64,000 bases of DNA from Gracilimonas sp040117685 (GCF_040117685.2 NZ_JBEDYP020000011.1:62001-126000), one strand, 5' to 3'. Positions 19,104-28,356 are shown, counted from the first letter of the stretch. Translations and numbers: made by a program. Notes: generated from the sequence alone by a model not told the origin.

Positions 19104-19463
19104 TTATGTTGTTCCGTTTACCTCAATAACGTAGGAGGTCAGTTCTTTCACCTTCGGGTTTTTAAATCCGCTGAATTTATAGATATCGCAAAATGCATAC
19201 TTCTTATCCCCGGCTGACATCTTCATAATTCCATCTACTGCAGCCGAATCGCCATGGGTGATAATGTTTTTGATATTAATGTGATATGCTTGCTCGCTTT
19301 TCATCTTATCCAGTGCTTTTGAGAATGCCACCTTGCCCTTCACCGAAAAATCACCAACTGCGATCCAGCTAATATCTTCGGTAACGTTTTCAAGAATAAA
19401 GTTGATATCACTCCTGGCAAAAGCTTCATTAAATTTTTCCAAAAACTCACCTTTTTGTGTCAT
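19104..19463 (-). CDS. NTF2-like (SnoaL) family protein
   Basis: The 119-residue protein has the cone-shaped NTF2 pattern: FLEKFNEAFARSDINFILEN, then VTEDISWIAVGDFSVKGKVAF and later strands HGDSAAVDGIMKM and YAFCDIYKFSG. The start codon overlaps the stop of the upstream 74-residue gene by four bases (ATGA), which indicates translational coupling. Confidence 0.85.
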   Translation of the reverse strand: MTQKGEFLEKFNEAFARSDINFILENVTEDISWIAVGDFSVKGKVAFSKALDKMKSEQAYHINIKNIITHGDSAAVDGIMKMSAGDKKYAFCDIYKFSGFKNPKVKELTSYVIEVNGTT

Positions 19464-19684
19464 GGCAATACCTCCATTTGATGTCCATAATTCTTAATTA
19501 TTTTTTTGATCTGCACCTCTTTTACGCCCCTTTTGCTTTCAACCCTCAATACCTTGTCGCAATTTTCCAGGTCAAAACTGGGGCAACTTTCAGGGAGTTC
19601 TTCCCGGATGTCCCTAAGAATCTCTTTAGCCTGCTCCCGGTTATCTACGGTTGTTTTATACACTTTTATATTTATATCGCTCAT
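19460..19684 (-). CDS. Small conserved-looking protein, possible ferredoxin-like fold
   Basis: The 74-residue protein has a beta-alpha-beta-beta-alpha-beta pattern (IKVYKTTV, a helix, VLRVESK, VQIKKIIKNYG) that resembles heavy-metal-associated domains without the CxxC metal site. Only two cysteines are present and they are not in a metal motif. It overlaps the VOC gene upstream (19681-19684) and the NTF2-like gene downstream (19460-19463) by four bases each, so it is a real gene embedded in a coupled operon. Function unknown. Confidence 0.75.
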   Translation of the reverse strand: MSDINIKVYKTTVDNREQAKEILRDIREELPESCPSFDLENCDKVLRVESKRGVKEVQIKKIIKNYGHQMEVLP

Positions 19685-20064
19685 TCGTATTCTTCTATAA
19701 TCGATAAAATATTACCCGCAGGATCTTTGAACCATGCAATTAAAGGTCCGGGTCCCCTACTAATCCCTTTCTCATCTGTTTCGATATTCCCCTCATACTG
19801 TTCAAAGGTGATGCCTTTGCTGGTCAAAGTATCAACGGCTTCTTCTATATCACCCACTACAAAATTCAAAACTGTGAACACGGCTGGTTTATGATCCGTC
19901 CCTTTTGGATAAACAATAGCCCGATCTCCACCCGGCAAATCAATATTCAAAAATCCCATTTCGTCTTTTGTCACTGACAACCCAAGAGTTTCACTATAGA
20001 ACTCCAGAGCTTTCTCAAGATCATTTACTGAAAAACTACTGAATGTGTTTTTAATATTTAGCAT
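19681..20064 (-). CDS. VOC family (glyoxalase/bleomycin-resistance fold) protein
   Basis: The 127-residue protein begins FSSFSVNDLEKALEFYSETLGL and ends PGPLIAWFKDPAGNILSIIEEYE, the standard beginning and end of a VOC module. The final Glu is in a usual metal position. It overlaps the next gene by four bases. The substrate is unknown. Confidence 0.88.
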   Translation of the reverse strand: MLNIKNTFSSFSVNDLEKALEFYSETLGLSVTKDEMGFLNIDLPGGDRAIVYPKGTDHKPAVFTVLNFVVGDIEEAVDTLTSKGITFEQYEGNIETDEKGISRGPGPLIAWFKDPAGNILSIIEEYE

Positions 20065-20147
20065 ATCGTCAGGATTTAAGTTTATACTTTATCATTGCTG
20101 TTCCGGTATAAAAACCCGGAGCTTGATTTGCTCAAAAAACGGCCCCA

Positions 20148-20558
20148 TCATTTCTCCACCTTATTCATATCCATATACAATACATTCCACCGGTGTCCGT
20201 CCAAATCGGTAAAAGCCGAACCATACATCCACCCTTGTATTTCCGAGGGTTTGGCAAAAACGGTTCCCCCTGCTTTTTCTACTTTCTGAGCCACCTCATC
20301 AACCTCTTCACGACTTTCAGCATCAAACGAAATCATCATTTCCGATGACTTTGAGGTATCGGTGATGGTATGTTGAATCACATTCTTAAAGGTGGCTTCT
20401 GTAATAAGCATCACCGGAACTTTCTTTTCACCTACCTTCATAGCTGCCATGTCTTCTCTTTCCCGATTCTCATCGAATGAAAATCCAATGGCTTTAAAAA
20501 ATGTTTTCGATTTTTTGATGTCTTTGACCGGCAGGTTAAGCCATAATTCTTTCGTCAT
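20148..20558 (-). CDS. VOC family protein (glyoxalase-like)
   Basis: The 136-residue protein has LWLNLPVKDIKKSKTFFKAIGF at the N-terminus, a central VPVMLITEATFKNVI and the ending GSAFTDLDGHRWNVLYMDM. This is a one-domain VOC protein of the type annotated as extradiol dioxygenase-like. It lies 12 bases from the RibD-C gene, so it is almost certainly in the same transcript. Confidence 0.88.
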   Translation of the reverse strand: MTKELWLNLPVKDIKKSKTFFKAIGFSFDENREREDMAAMKVGEKKVPVMLITEATFKNVIQHTITDTSKSSEMMISFDAESREEVDEVAQKVEKAGGTVFAKPSEIQGWMYGSAFTDLDGHRWNVLYMDMNKVEK

Positions 20559-20569
20559 CGGTAGTTCCT

Positions 20570-21235
20570 TTATTTTTGGTTTGAATTTTCTTTCTTAGAT
20601 ATAATTACATGCATAGCCTTACCTGTTGCTACGTGTTCAACACATTCATATCCCAGGGATTTTAAATCCAATCCCAAGAACAGGTTTTCTCCTTGTCCTA
20701 AAATCACAGGAGAAACTGCAAGATGCATTTCATCAATCAGTTTGGCCTTCAGATACTGCCGGATGGTATTCACCCCACCTCCTACCCGTACATCTTTACC
20801 ATTTGCCGAGTCAAAAGCTTGTTCAAGTGCAGCATGGATTCCTTCAGTAACAAAGTAAAAAGTAGTTCCACCTTCCATTTCAACAGGATCGCGCTCATAG
20901 TTCGTTAACACAAAAACCGGAACATGGTACGGCGGGTTATCTCCCCACCAGCCTTTCCATTCATCATCCGGCCATGGGCCACGTATGGGGCCAAACATGT
21001 TGCGTCCTAAAATCCATGCACCGATATTATCAAAGCCACGAGCTGCAAAATCATCGTCTGCACCGGTTTCGCCACTTTCTCCTTCACCATGCATAGATTG
21101 AAACGTGTGTGTAGGGAAGAACCATCGATGAAGGGCCTCTCCGCCTGCTCCTAACGGATTATCCAAGCTTTGATCAGGTCCGGCACCAAAACCATCTATT
21201 GATATAGAAAAACTTTCAACTCGTAACTTTTGCAT
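20570..21235 (-). CDS. Dihydrofolate reductase-like (RibD C-terminal domain) protein
   Basis: The 221-residue protein starts LRVESFSISIDGFGAGPDQSL and contains AWILGRNMFGPIRGPWPDD, HVPVFVLTNYERDP, TTFYFVTEGIHAALEQA and VRVGGGVNTIRQYLKAKLIDEMHL. These are the NADPH-binding landmarks of the RibD-C/DHFR-like reductases. Such stand-alone reductases have no defined substrate and are common beside VOC and SRPBCC genes. It is not folate DHFR (FolA) by sequence. Confidence 0.88.
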   Translation of the reverse strand: MQKLRVESFSISIDGFGAGPDQSLDNPLGAGGEALHRWFFPTHTFQSMHGEGESGETGADDDFAARGFDNIGAWILGRNMFGPIRGPWPDDEWKGWWGDNPPYHVPVFVLTNYERDPVEMEGGTTFYFVTEGIHAALEQAFDSANGKDVRVGGGVNTIRQYLKAKLIDEMHLAVSPVILGQGENLFLGLDLKSLGYECVEHVATGKAMHVIISKKENSNQK

Positions 21236-21282
21236 CTGATTGCTTCCTTAATGTTAGATCACCCATTCTGATATTTCTCTTC

Positions 21283-21771
21283 TTAAGACTTTCCTTTATA
21301 AGCTTTTCTCAATTCATCTATGTTCAGCTTTTTCATTTTGAGAAGAGCCTCCATCATTCGCTCCGTATTTTCGGTAGCCACTCCATCCATCATTTCTCCA
21401 ATCCCCTGAGGCACTACTTGCCACGAAACACCATACTTATCCTTCAGCCAACCGCATTGCTCTGCTTTGGGATCGGCAGACAACTTTTCCCAATAGTAAT
21501 CTATTTCCTTCTGATCTTCACAATTTATGACAAGCGAAAGGGCTTCATTAAACTTAAAATGAGGTCCGCCATTTAATGCCTGAAAAGAGTTTCCGTTCAG
21601 TTCAAAATCAACCGTCATAACAGAACCGGCTTCACGTCCATGAATTTCATAGCCCGCCTCTCCATAATAACTGGTATTCGTAATTCTGGAGTCTTTAAAT
21701 ACTAATGTATAGAATTTTGCTGCCTCTTCTGCCTGGCTGTCAAACCATAAACAAGTAGTAATTTTATCCAT
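21283..21771 (-). CDS. VOC family protein (PhnB-like)
   Basis: The ATG at 21771 (MDKITTCLWFDSQAEEAAKF) fits the family start. A longer frame to 21849 would add a non-homologous hydrophobic stretch. The 162-residue protein has TCLWFDSQAEEAAKFYTLVF, SFQALNGGPHFKFNEALSL and the CGWLKDKYGVSWQVVPQG segment typical of the PhnB/3-demethylubiquinone methyltransferase-like group. It is the first gene of the minus-strand cluster and faces the GlxA-type regulator. Confidence 0.85.
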   Translation of the reverse strand: MDKITTCLWFDSQAEEAAKFYTLVFKDSRITNTSYYGEAGYEIHGREAGSVMTVDFELNGNSFQALNGGPHFKFNEALSLVINCEDQKEIDYYWEKLSADPKAEQCGWLKDKYGVSWQVVPQGIGEMMDGVATENTERMMEALLKMKKLNIDELRKAYKGKS

Positions 21772-22002
21772 AATCACAGTCGGTATTTTGAGTATTAATA
21801 TTAAAGCTATGGCAGTAATGGTTTTTAAGTACATGCTATTTTTACACACAATACACTGCCGCTCATGTACTTACGCAAACATAATGCCTGAAAACCAATG
21901 TTACCCTGTGTAAATCCGCCAATCTTGCGGGTTGATTGCGACATACTACTTTAGTTAATTAGAATATCAATCCGAGTATAGAACAAAACTAATCCTGGGC
22001 AA

Positions 22003-22986
22003 ATGAAGCATGTATCAATACTCATCCCTCGCGGACATACAAGCATTGTAAACATTGGCGGAACACACCAGATTTTAAATATGGTGAACAGCATGTTGCA
22101 GGAAAAAGGCGGATCTCCGGTATTTGATGTTCATATGATTGGGTTAGAAAAGGAGATAAAGCAAACCACTGGTCTTTTTGCCATAAGTCCGGATTGCCTG
22201 TTAGAAGATGTGCCCAAAACAGATCTCATCATTATACCGGCTATTCACGATGATCTGGAGAAGGCACTGGAACGAAATAAGGCCTTCATCCCCTGGATTG
22301 TGGAGCAGTATAAAAATGGAGCTGAGGTAGTCAGTTTTTGTGTAGGTGCTTTCTTCCTTGCAGCAACCGGATTGCTGGACGGCAAACAATGCGCGACCCA
22401 CTGGATGCACGCTGCCAGCCTCCGGCGCTTATTCCCAAAAGTGAAGGTAGTTGATGAAAAAATTATGACTGAAGAAGATGGAATCTATACAAGCGGAGGA
22501 GCTTATGCGTTTCTGAACCTCGTGCTGCATTTAATCGAGAAATATGCCGGAAGGGAAGCCGCAATATTTTCCTCTAAAGCCTTCTCTATTGATATAGACC
22601 GAAACAGCCAATCTCCTTTCATTATTTTTGAAGGGCAAAAAGATCATACCGATGATAAAGTAAAGAAAGCCCAGAAATTCATCGAAGATCACTATGAAAA
22701 GATGATTCGCGTTGATGACTTGGCTGATCAATTTGCAATGAGCCGGCGCACCCTTGAACGCCGGTTTAAAAAAGCCACCTCCAACACCATCACCGAGTAT
22801 ATACAGCGGGTGAAGGTAGAGGCTGCCAAAAAAAGCCTGGAATCGAGCCGCAAAAACGTGACGGAAGTAATGTACGACGTAGGTTATTCTGATACGAAAT
22901 CATTCCGGGATTTATTTCGCCGAATCACCGGACTCACCCCCATTGAGTACCGCGATAAATACAACCGGGATGCGGTGGCTGTTTAG
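22003..22986 (+). CDS. GlxA-type transcriptional regulator (DJ-1/PfpI domain plus AraC HTH)
   Basis: The 327-residue protein has an N-terminal DJ-1/PfpI-like domain with the elbow Cys in VVSFCVGAFFLAATGLLDGK (about 110-130), and a C-terminal AraC DNA-binding domain (about 220-320) ending GYSDTKSFRDLFRRITGLTPIEYR. The first HTH helix region is DDLADQFAMSRRTLERRF. It is divergent from the cluster of VOC, RibD-C, NTF2 and SRPBCC genes and is the obvious candidate to control it. The inducer is unknown. Confidence 0.9.
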   Translation: MKHVSILIPRGHTSIVNIGGTHQILNMVNSMLQEKGGSPVFDVHMIGLEKEIKQTTGLFAISPDCLLEDVPKTDLIIIPAIHDDLEKALERNKAFIPWIVEQYKNGAEVVSFCVGAFFLAATGLLDGKQCATHWMHAASLRRLFPKVKVVDEKIMTEEDGIYTSGGAYAFLNLVLHLIEKYAGREAAIFSSKAFSIDIDRNSQSPFIIFEGQKDHTDDKVKKAQKFIEDHYEKMIRVDDLADQFAMSRRTLERRFKKATSNTITEYIQRVKVEAAKKSLESSRKNVTEVMYDVGYSDTKSFRDLFRRITGLTPIEYRDKYNRDAVAV

Positions 22987-23060
22987 TTCCATTGACATCC
23001 GTTCTGAATTCAACCGGATTAAACCTAATTCGTTCCTTGCAAACAAACGGTGTTCCTTAT

Positions 23061-23197
23061 TTAGCAGAAAGCTCTTCTAGTTTTGTTTCAACAGCCTGTT
23101 GAAATTCTATGAGTGTATCTTCTTCGGGATGAAGAATGTCGTTGTTTATCCTGACTTTTCCGGATACTACAATGATTAATAACTTTTTAAAAAAACA
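23061..23197 (-). pseudogene. Remnant of a protein C-terminus
   Basis: On the minus strand an open stretch of about 45 codons ends at 23061. Its last part reads GKVRINNDILHPEEDTLIEF followed by QQAVETKLEELSA. There is no start codon before an in-frame stop near 23201, and the sequence turns AT-rich exactly there. It is best read as the tail of a gene interrupted by the AT-rich pair that follows. The original family is not recognised. Confidence 0.35.
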
Positions 23198-23257
23198 TTA
23201 TCAATTTTCAACTTTAAAAATTTCTATCTTTTGACCTAAAATTAAAAAACAGACTCT

Positions 23258-23845
23258 TTGCCAGACATTAAACTTGCTGCGTTATTATCTTTTGTTTTAA
23301 TCTTGATTCCAAAGTTTTGTTCATCTCAACCATTTTCTCATTTGGTAATCGGTGGAAGTCTCCAAGATGTTTCTTTTCTTAATGAAAAATATTCGTCCAA
23401 CTGGACATTAACCAACGGGTATTCCATTAGTGCTCACACTCCTTTTTATGTTGGCACAATTGGGCTTCAAGTAAACAAATACAATTATCGTACAATAGCT
23501 AATCAAATTAGAGCATTTAATTTCCGGTCTGTTAATTATTCAGTTGATTTCGGTTATCGCCTTAGAATTAATAATTACTTTTATGTTTTCGGAGCAATTG
23601 GAACTGGTATTCAGAAACTTACAAACCGATACAAAAGGCCTAATGGTTATTTGTATACTGATGAAAGAGAATTGTTTTTTCTAGCTAAATTTGAGCCGCA
23701 GGCTGACTTCAAATATTTTATTCTTTTCGGAAATATTGAGTACAGAAATGTCTTAAATTATTATAGACAGCAACTTTTATTTATTGAAGGAGGAGTCAGA
23801 CTCCGGTTTTCTTTACCAAAAAAGTTACAGGAGTTTATTAAATAG
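23258..23845 (+). CDS. Putative outer-membrane beta-barrel protein, AT-rich
   Basis: The 195-residue protein starts at a TTG and opens with a signal peptide (LAALLSFVLILIPKFCSSQ). The rest consists of short alternating strands rich in Tyr, Phe and Asn (YVFGAIGTGIQ, FILFGNIEYRNVL, LLFIEGGVRLRFSLP), consistent with a small eight-stranded barrel. No family is recognised. Codon use is strikingly AT-rich compared with genes on either side. The downstream gene starts directly after its stop codon. Confidence 0.65.
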   Translation: MPDIKLAALLSFVLILIPKFCSSQPFSHLVIGGSLQDVSFLNEKYSSNWTLTNGYSISAHTPFYVGTIGLQVNKYNYRTIANQIRAFNFRSVNYSVDFGYRLRINNYFYVFGAIGTGIQKLTNRYKRPNGYLYTDERELFFLAKFEPQADFKYFILFGNIEYRNVLNYYRQQLLFIEGGVRLRFSLPKKLQEFIK

Positions 23846-25765
23846 GTGCTTCGTTTCATTTTTGGATTTACTGTTATTACTCTAATCTTTCAATTTAATT
23901 ATCAGGTAAAAGCTCAGCGCGTAAAGCTTATCCCTTCTGATTCAAATCTGCAATGGTATAACCTTGAAGAATGGATCTATATTAATTCCAACCTTTCATA
24001 TGATAGCTACGACCTGGTTTCATTTAATATTTTTACTCCTGGATGGTCAAATAAATTTGATGGAAATACTCTAGTCTATGTTAATGGAAATAGGTTAGAG
24101 ACTCGTTGGCTTAATCAAAGTATGTTATCATTTCCTAACCTCAATCTATCTGAAATAGACTCTGTATTAATAGATTATGCCTCCATCAATCGCTTTAATA
24201 GTTATGCGCCAAATGGTACAATTGAAATTTATACCAGAAAGCATATCAACTCTGTATCAGTTGAACATAAGCAAATAAATCAGGTAAATGACCCTGGCCC
24301 CTTTCTATCTTCGCAAGAAGAAACCCCAAACGTCGAGCTACTCAAATATGAAACAAACTCTACATTAAATCTGAACATATCTGGCCTTTCTTCATCAATT
24401 ATTTACTCTAAGGAAGACTATAATCGAACAAACCAGCTGGTTTATGAACGTGAAGCTAATTCCACACTTCTGGATAGGACACTTATTCGCAGCAGAGATG
24501 GCATATCCCTTCCAAATAGAAAGAAGTTTATGTATGGTGCTTTTTCAGATTTAACAACTTCCTTTTTTACTTTAAAAAGCTCACTGATTTATAATAACTT
24601 ACAAGAAACTTATATTTGGCATCCGCTCTCAGGAATCGAAGTCCCCTCTTCAATCGATCAATATCAATTTTCTTCAACTTTTCATCCTACCAATGCTGCA
24701 ATCTATAATGGAAGCTCTTTTAACCTCAGCTTATCTACCAGTGATACCCTTAACTATACACCAATAGTATTTTATGGACTAAAAGAAATAAGATTTTCAC
24801 ATAATTCCAGTTTTCAGTTCCAAATTGGTGGGTCATCACTTTCAACTTCTGTTCATACCCAACACTATTCTGTGAACGATCGATTTACAGAAGAAATGTA
24901 CCAGTTTTTGGAATATGGTTTGACCTCTTTGATAAGTTTTTCAGGAACTCTAAACTTCCTGTCAATGATCTCAAATAAGGGACATGTATTTGAATTAACC
25001 AAATCTTTACGTTCTTCGTATATAATCAAGTTAAATACATCAACACTTAATCATAGTAAAACACATTACTCATACAAACTATGGAATCAAGGGATCGGAT
25101 TCAGCAGTTTGAACAAAGAAGAACATAGCGTATTGACTAATTCAAGTTTTAAACAAATTTGGTCTGAAATAAGATTAGTTCGAAATTCCAACAATAACTT
25201 AACAGGTTTCATTTTTGTTAAGCATAATTGGACTACTCCAATTGAGAATATACAGTACAGAGTTTTAGAAAATAGCTTTAAGCTAAACTCTGATATTGAA
25301 TATGCTGATGCAAAGAATATAGGATTAGCCGGCGTTCAATCCTTTTACAAGATTAATTTATCACCCCAGCTTCTTTCTCGGACTATGTTTGGAACTAACA
25401 TTTACTTATATGGAAATGGTAAATTTAAAGACTATCACGAAAAGGTTCCTAACCTTGTCTTTTCTCAACAAATTCAATATAAGCCAGATGAAAACCTATC
25501 TTTTGAGCTATTTTTCAGATACTTACCAGTAAGACGAATCAATGAATATCAAAACCTGGAAGAATTGATTGGATGGCCTCCTGTTCAGGTAAAACCTATT
25601 AGAATGTTAAACGCATCAGTAAATATGTGGTTTTTTAACCGCTTCCTTGAATTAAACCTTACTCTCAGGAACCTTTTAAATTCTACTGAAAGCTATAATA
25701 CCAATGGCCAATATTATAACCTTAGCATGAACATAAGTGGAAAGATTAATTTTACATCCAAATAA
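23846..25765 (+). CDS. TonB-dependent-receptor-like outer-membrane protein, AT-rich
   Basis: The GTG at 23846 follows the previous stop with no gap and opens into a signal peptide ending KAQR. Residues about 70-135 resemble a short TonB plug: TLVYVNGNRLETRWLNQ, LSEIDSVLIDYAS and NGTIEIYTRK mirror the plug pattern of DG-x-I, IERIEV and GxIxIxT. About 500 residues of barrel-like strands follow. No TonB box or carboxypeptidase-like N-terminal domain is seen, so it may be a divergent relative rather than an active siderophore receptor. It forms a two-gene unit with the gene upstream. Confidence 0.65.
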   Translation: MLRFIFGFTVITLIFQFNYQVKAQRVKLIPSDSNLQWYNLEEWIYINSNLSYDSYDLVSFNIFTPGWSNKFDGNTLVYVNGNRLETRWLNQSMLSFPNLNLSEIDSVLIDYASINRFNSYAPNGTIEIYTRKHINSVSVEHKQINQVNDPGPFLSSQEETPNVELLKYETNSTLNLNISGLSSSIIYSKEDYNRTNQLVYEREANSTLLDRTLIRSRDGISLPNRKKFMYGAFSDLTTSFFTLKSSLIYNNLQETYIWHPLSGIEVPSSIDQYQFSSTFHPTNAAIYNGSSFNLSLSTSDTLNYTPIVFYGLKEIRFSHNSSFQFQIGGSSLSTSVHTQHYSVNDRFTEEMYQFLEYGLTSLISFSGTLNFLSMISNKGHVFELTKSLRSSYIIKLNTSTLNHSKTHYSYKLWNQGIGFSSLNKEEHSVLTNSSFKQIWSEIRLVRNSNNNLTGFIFVKHNWTTPIENIQYRVLENSFKLNSDIEYADAKNIGLAGVQSFYKINLSPQLLSRTMFGTNIYLYGNGKFKDYHEKVPNLVFSQQIQYKPDENLSFELFFRYLPVRRINEYQNLEELIGWPPVQVKPIRMLNASVNMWFFNRFLELNLTLRNLLNSTESYNTNGQYYNLSMNISGKINFTSK

Positions 25766-25794
25766 CGAAACTTTTTTTTCATATTTAGCCTATT

Positions 25795-26763
25795 TCAATA
25801 ACTACCCAGCATGCTTTCTGCATCGGTTCCGAAGTCTATAAGTTGCAGGGATGAAATTACTTCCTCTCCTTCCATCGTAGAGGACTTCACAACTCCACCC
25901 GGCACAGCTTCTGAAGTAACTCTCCACAGTTTCAGAGAAATTTCAGGAGCTACTCCAAAGTCAATCAGGTCGGCTGTAAAAGTACCCCTGGGAACCTGAA
26001 CCGAAACTCCGTTTGCTGCAACCGCACCTTCTATTGATTCCTCGGTCAGTTTTCGGGGTTGTGAGTACCAGCCTTCCGACACCGGTTTTTCCTGAGGCTC
26101 AGAATCGCCCATTTTCTCCCGCAGCCGTACAATCTGCTGTCTTCCTTCCGAAAATAATACTTCAGCAACATACACAGGCTCATCTTCATCCTCCTCATAC
26201 ATCACGATTTGCCACCACTGCTGGCCATTATCCAGTTCCTTCAGAAATCCTTTCTTCATGATGGTGCCAATTTCACCTTCTCCATCCGATACCTGCCATT
26301 GGGTCCAGCCGCCTTCCGGGTAATCTTCCACTTCCAGCTCGTACCCGTATCCTGTAAACAAGTAATTGAACATCATCGGGTACATATTCACATTCATGTT
26401 GATCCCGAAATTCAAAGACGCCATCTGAACTTTGCCGGTCAGCCGGGCCGTAACCGTTTTCCCCCTGTCAGCTGGCATGGTCACGATCATGTTATTCGGC
26501 ATGTAGTTATCGGCATATACGGCAATGTTGTGAATGCCCAGCGAACCAAACCTGACTTTTGCGGTTCCGTCAGCACCGGTGGTCGTCTGCCTGCCATTAG
26601 AAGCTTCTACCTGTGCGCCCTGTACGGGGCTTCCTTGCTGATCCAGCACCTCCACGGTCACTGAATTTATCGGCACTTTGTTCAGCATGTCTGCCCCCGG
26701 CATCATGCAGCCTGTAATTATCATTGCTGTAATAACACCCAATATTCCTAAACCCCGTCTCAT
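25795..26763 (-). CDS. Lipoprotein with carboxypeptidase-regulatory-like (Ig-type) domain
   Basis: Lipobox ITGC places Cys19 as the lipidated residue. Residues about 35-110 form a CarboxypepD_reg-like beta sandwich (VTVEVLDQQGSPVQGAQVEA, TGADGTAKVRFGSLG). The remaining 200 residues are acidic and Trp-rich with no recognised domain. It is probably a structural lipoprotein of the envelope. It sits alone between the AT-rich barrel gene (convergent) and secG. Confidence 0.72.
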   Translation of the reverse strand: MRRGLGILGVITAMIITGCMMPGADMLNKVPINSVTVEVLDQQGSPVQGAQVEASNGRQTTTGADGTAKVRFGSLGIHNIAVYADNYMPNNMIVTMPADRGKTVTARLTGKVQMASLNFGINMNVNMYPMMFNYLFTGYGYELEVEDYPEGGWTQWQVSDGEGEIGTIMKKGFLKELDNGQQWWQIVMYEEDEDEPVYVAEVLFSEGRQQIVRLREKMGDSEPQEKPVSEGWYSQPRKLTEESIEGAVAANGVSVQVPRGTFTADLIDFGVAPEISLKLWRVTSEAVPGGVVKSSTMEGEEVISSLQLIDFGTDAESMLGSY

Positions 26764-26907
26764 TATCTATCTCCGTTCATTTTAAGTTAAGAGCTGCATT
26801 TGTTTTATAATGCGAAATAAAATAGGAAAAAGGATCATATCTGCCACATGAAGCAAAAATTTTTTTAGGGGACTTAAGGAACTAATCCTTTTTATTAAAT
26901 CACGTCC

Positions 26908-26943
26908 ATAAAAAAAGCCTCGCTCTATAAAGAACGAGGCTTT
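26908..26943 (-). terminator. Intrinsic terminator downstream of secG
   Basis: A 9-bp stem (AAAGCCTCG at 26914-26922 with CGAGGCTTT at 26935-26943) is followed, on the minus strand, by seven U. It lies just after the secG stop. Confidence 0.85.
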
Positions 26944-26966
26944 GATTTTCTTAAAGAAACCGGCTG

Positions 26967-27344
26967 TTAGTTGTCGCCGTTATCTTCCGTATTGTCCTGG
27001 CTGTTATCCTGCTGTTGCTGCGGAATAGCCGGAGCTGATTGAGAAGGAGACTCAATAGGGGCATTTACGCCTCCGCCTTCCTGTAAAATACTCCGTTCTA
27101 CTTCACCGCGATCAATCGCGAAATTAGCGAGCACACAAAGAGCCAGAAAAAGGGCTGCAAGTACAGATGTTGATTTCGACAATAAGTCTGCTGTTCTGCG
27201 GGCTCCGAGACCACCACCTCCACCGAGGCCGCCTCCGCCACCCATTCCGGAAATTCCTTGTCCCTGTCCCGGTTGTAGCAAAACAACCACGATTAACAGG
27301 AAGCAAATAACAGCAATAACTCCTACAATAATATTATAAAGCAT
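26967..27344 (-). CDS. secG: Preprotein translocase subunit SecG
   Basis: SecG supports SecYE-mediated protein export across the inner membrane. The 125-residue protein has two transmembrane helices (about 4-24 and 57-76) joined by a LLQPGQGQGISGMGGGGGLG loop, the family hallmark. The C-terminal tail is rich in Gln, Asp and Asn (QQQQDNSQDNTEDNGDN), as seen in Bacteroidota relatives. It has its own terminator. Confidence 0.93.
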   Translation of the reverse strand: MLYNIIVGVIAVICFLLIVVVLLQPGQGQGISGMGGGGGLGGGGGLGARRTADLLSKSTSVLAALFLALCVLANFAIDRGEVERSILQEGGGVNAPIESPSQSAPAIPQQQQDNSQDNTEDNGDN

Positions 27345-27441
27345 GTAATTAGATTCTTATCTTTTTGAGAAGGGTGCAAAGATATCCATTTTTACATACT
27401 ATCCCAAGCATTGGGACATCAAAATTAATTAAATAACCCGG

Positions 27442-28356
27442 ATGCAAGACTTCACAGATAAAATCGCCGATTTCATTGCAAGCTCACCCAGTATAGCGGT
27501 ACAACTTGTACAAACCGTTGCTGTTATTCTCATCCTGTGGGTTATCCGTGTAATCGCCGTTCGTATTCTTCAGCGTAATGTAGAAAACAAGAAAAGCGTT
27601 TATAAGTGGCGCAAGAATATTACTTACATCGCTTTTTTTATTGGCCTTCTTATTATCGGCCAAATTTGGTTTCTGGCACTGGGATCGCTGGGAACTTTTC
27701 TCGGGCTTCTTTCGGCTGGTATCGCCATTGCCCTTAAAGATCCGGTTACCGACATCGCGGCCTGGCTTTTTCTTATCTGGCGAAAACCATTTGATATCGG
27801 CGATCGCATACAGGTGGGGAATTCAAAAGGTGACGTCATTGACATCCGTGTATTTAAGTTCACCATCCTGGAAATCGGAAACTGGGTGGATGCCGACCAG
27901 AGTACCGGACGTGTCATTCACATACCCAACCACAAAGTATTCACCGAAGACCTCGCCAACTACACCAGCGATTTTGAGTTTATTTGGAACGAAATGGGCG
28001 TACTCGTCACCTTTGAAAGCGACTGGAAAAAAGCCAAAAAGATTCTGGAAGAGGTCGTAGATGAAAATATGCAGGAGTTTGTGGAACAAGCCCGAGAGGA
28101 AGTCAAAAAGGCCGAAAAGTCTTATCTCATTCAGTATCGGTACCTCACTCCCATTGTTTATACCAGTGTTAAAGACAGCGGTATCAATCTCTCTATCCGA
28201 TATTTATCTGATCCGAGGCGAAGACGAGGTGTAGCTCAGGCTATCTGGGAATCCATTCTGGATCGTTTTGATGAACACGACGACATCGATTTTGCCTATC
28301 CAACCATCCGCTACTACGACAACCCCACCGAAGGCAAACCCGGCACGACTCCTTAA
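27442..28356 (+). CDS. MscS family small-conductance mechanosensitive channel
   Basis: The 304-residue inner-membrane channel has three helices in the first 110 residues. The pore-lining third helix is marked by GTFLGLLSAGIAIALKDPVTD, followed by KPFDIGDRIQVGNSKGDVIDI (beta domain) and the VIHIPNHKVF motif. The C-terminal vestibule domain ends with DIDFAYPTIR. These are standard MscS-family features. It releases solutes on osmotic downshock. Confidence 0.9.
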   Translation: MQDFTDKIADFIASSPSIAVQLVQTVAVILILWVIRVIAVRILQRNVENKKSVYKWRKNITYIAFFIGLLIIGQIWFLALGSLGTFLGLLSAGIAIALKDPVTDIAAWLFLIWRKPFDIGDRIQVGNSKGDVIDIRVFKFTILEIGNWVDADQSTGRVIHIPNHKVFTEDLANYTSDFEFIWNEMGVLVTFESDWKKAKKILEEVVDENMQEFVEQAREEVKKAEKSYLIQYRYLTPIVYTSVKDSGINLSIRYLSDPRRRRGVAQAIWESILDRFDEHDDIDFAYPTIRYYDNPTEGKPGTTP

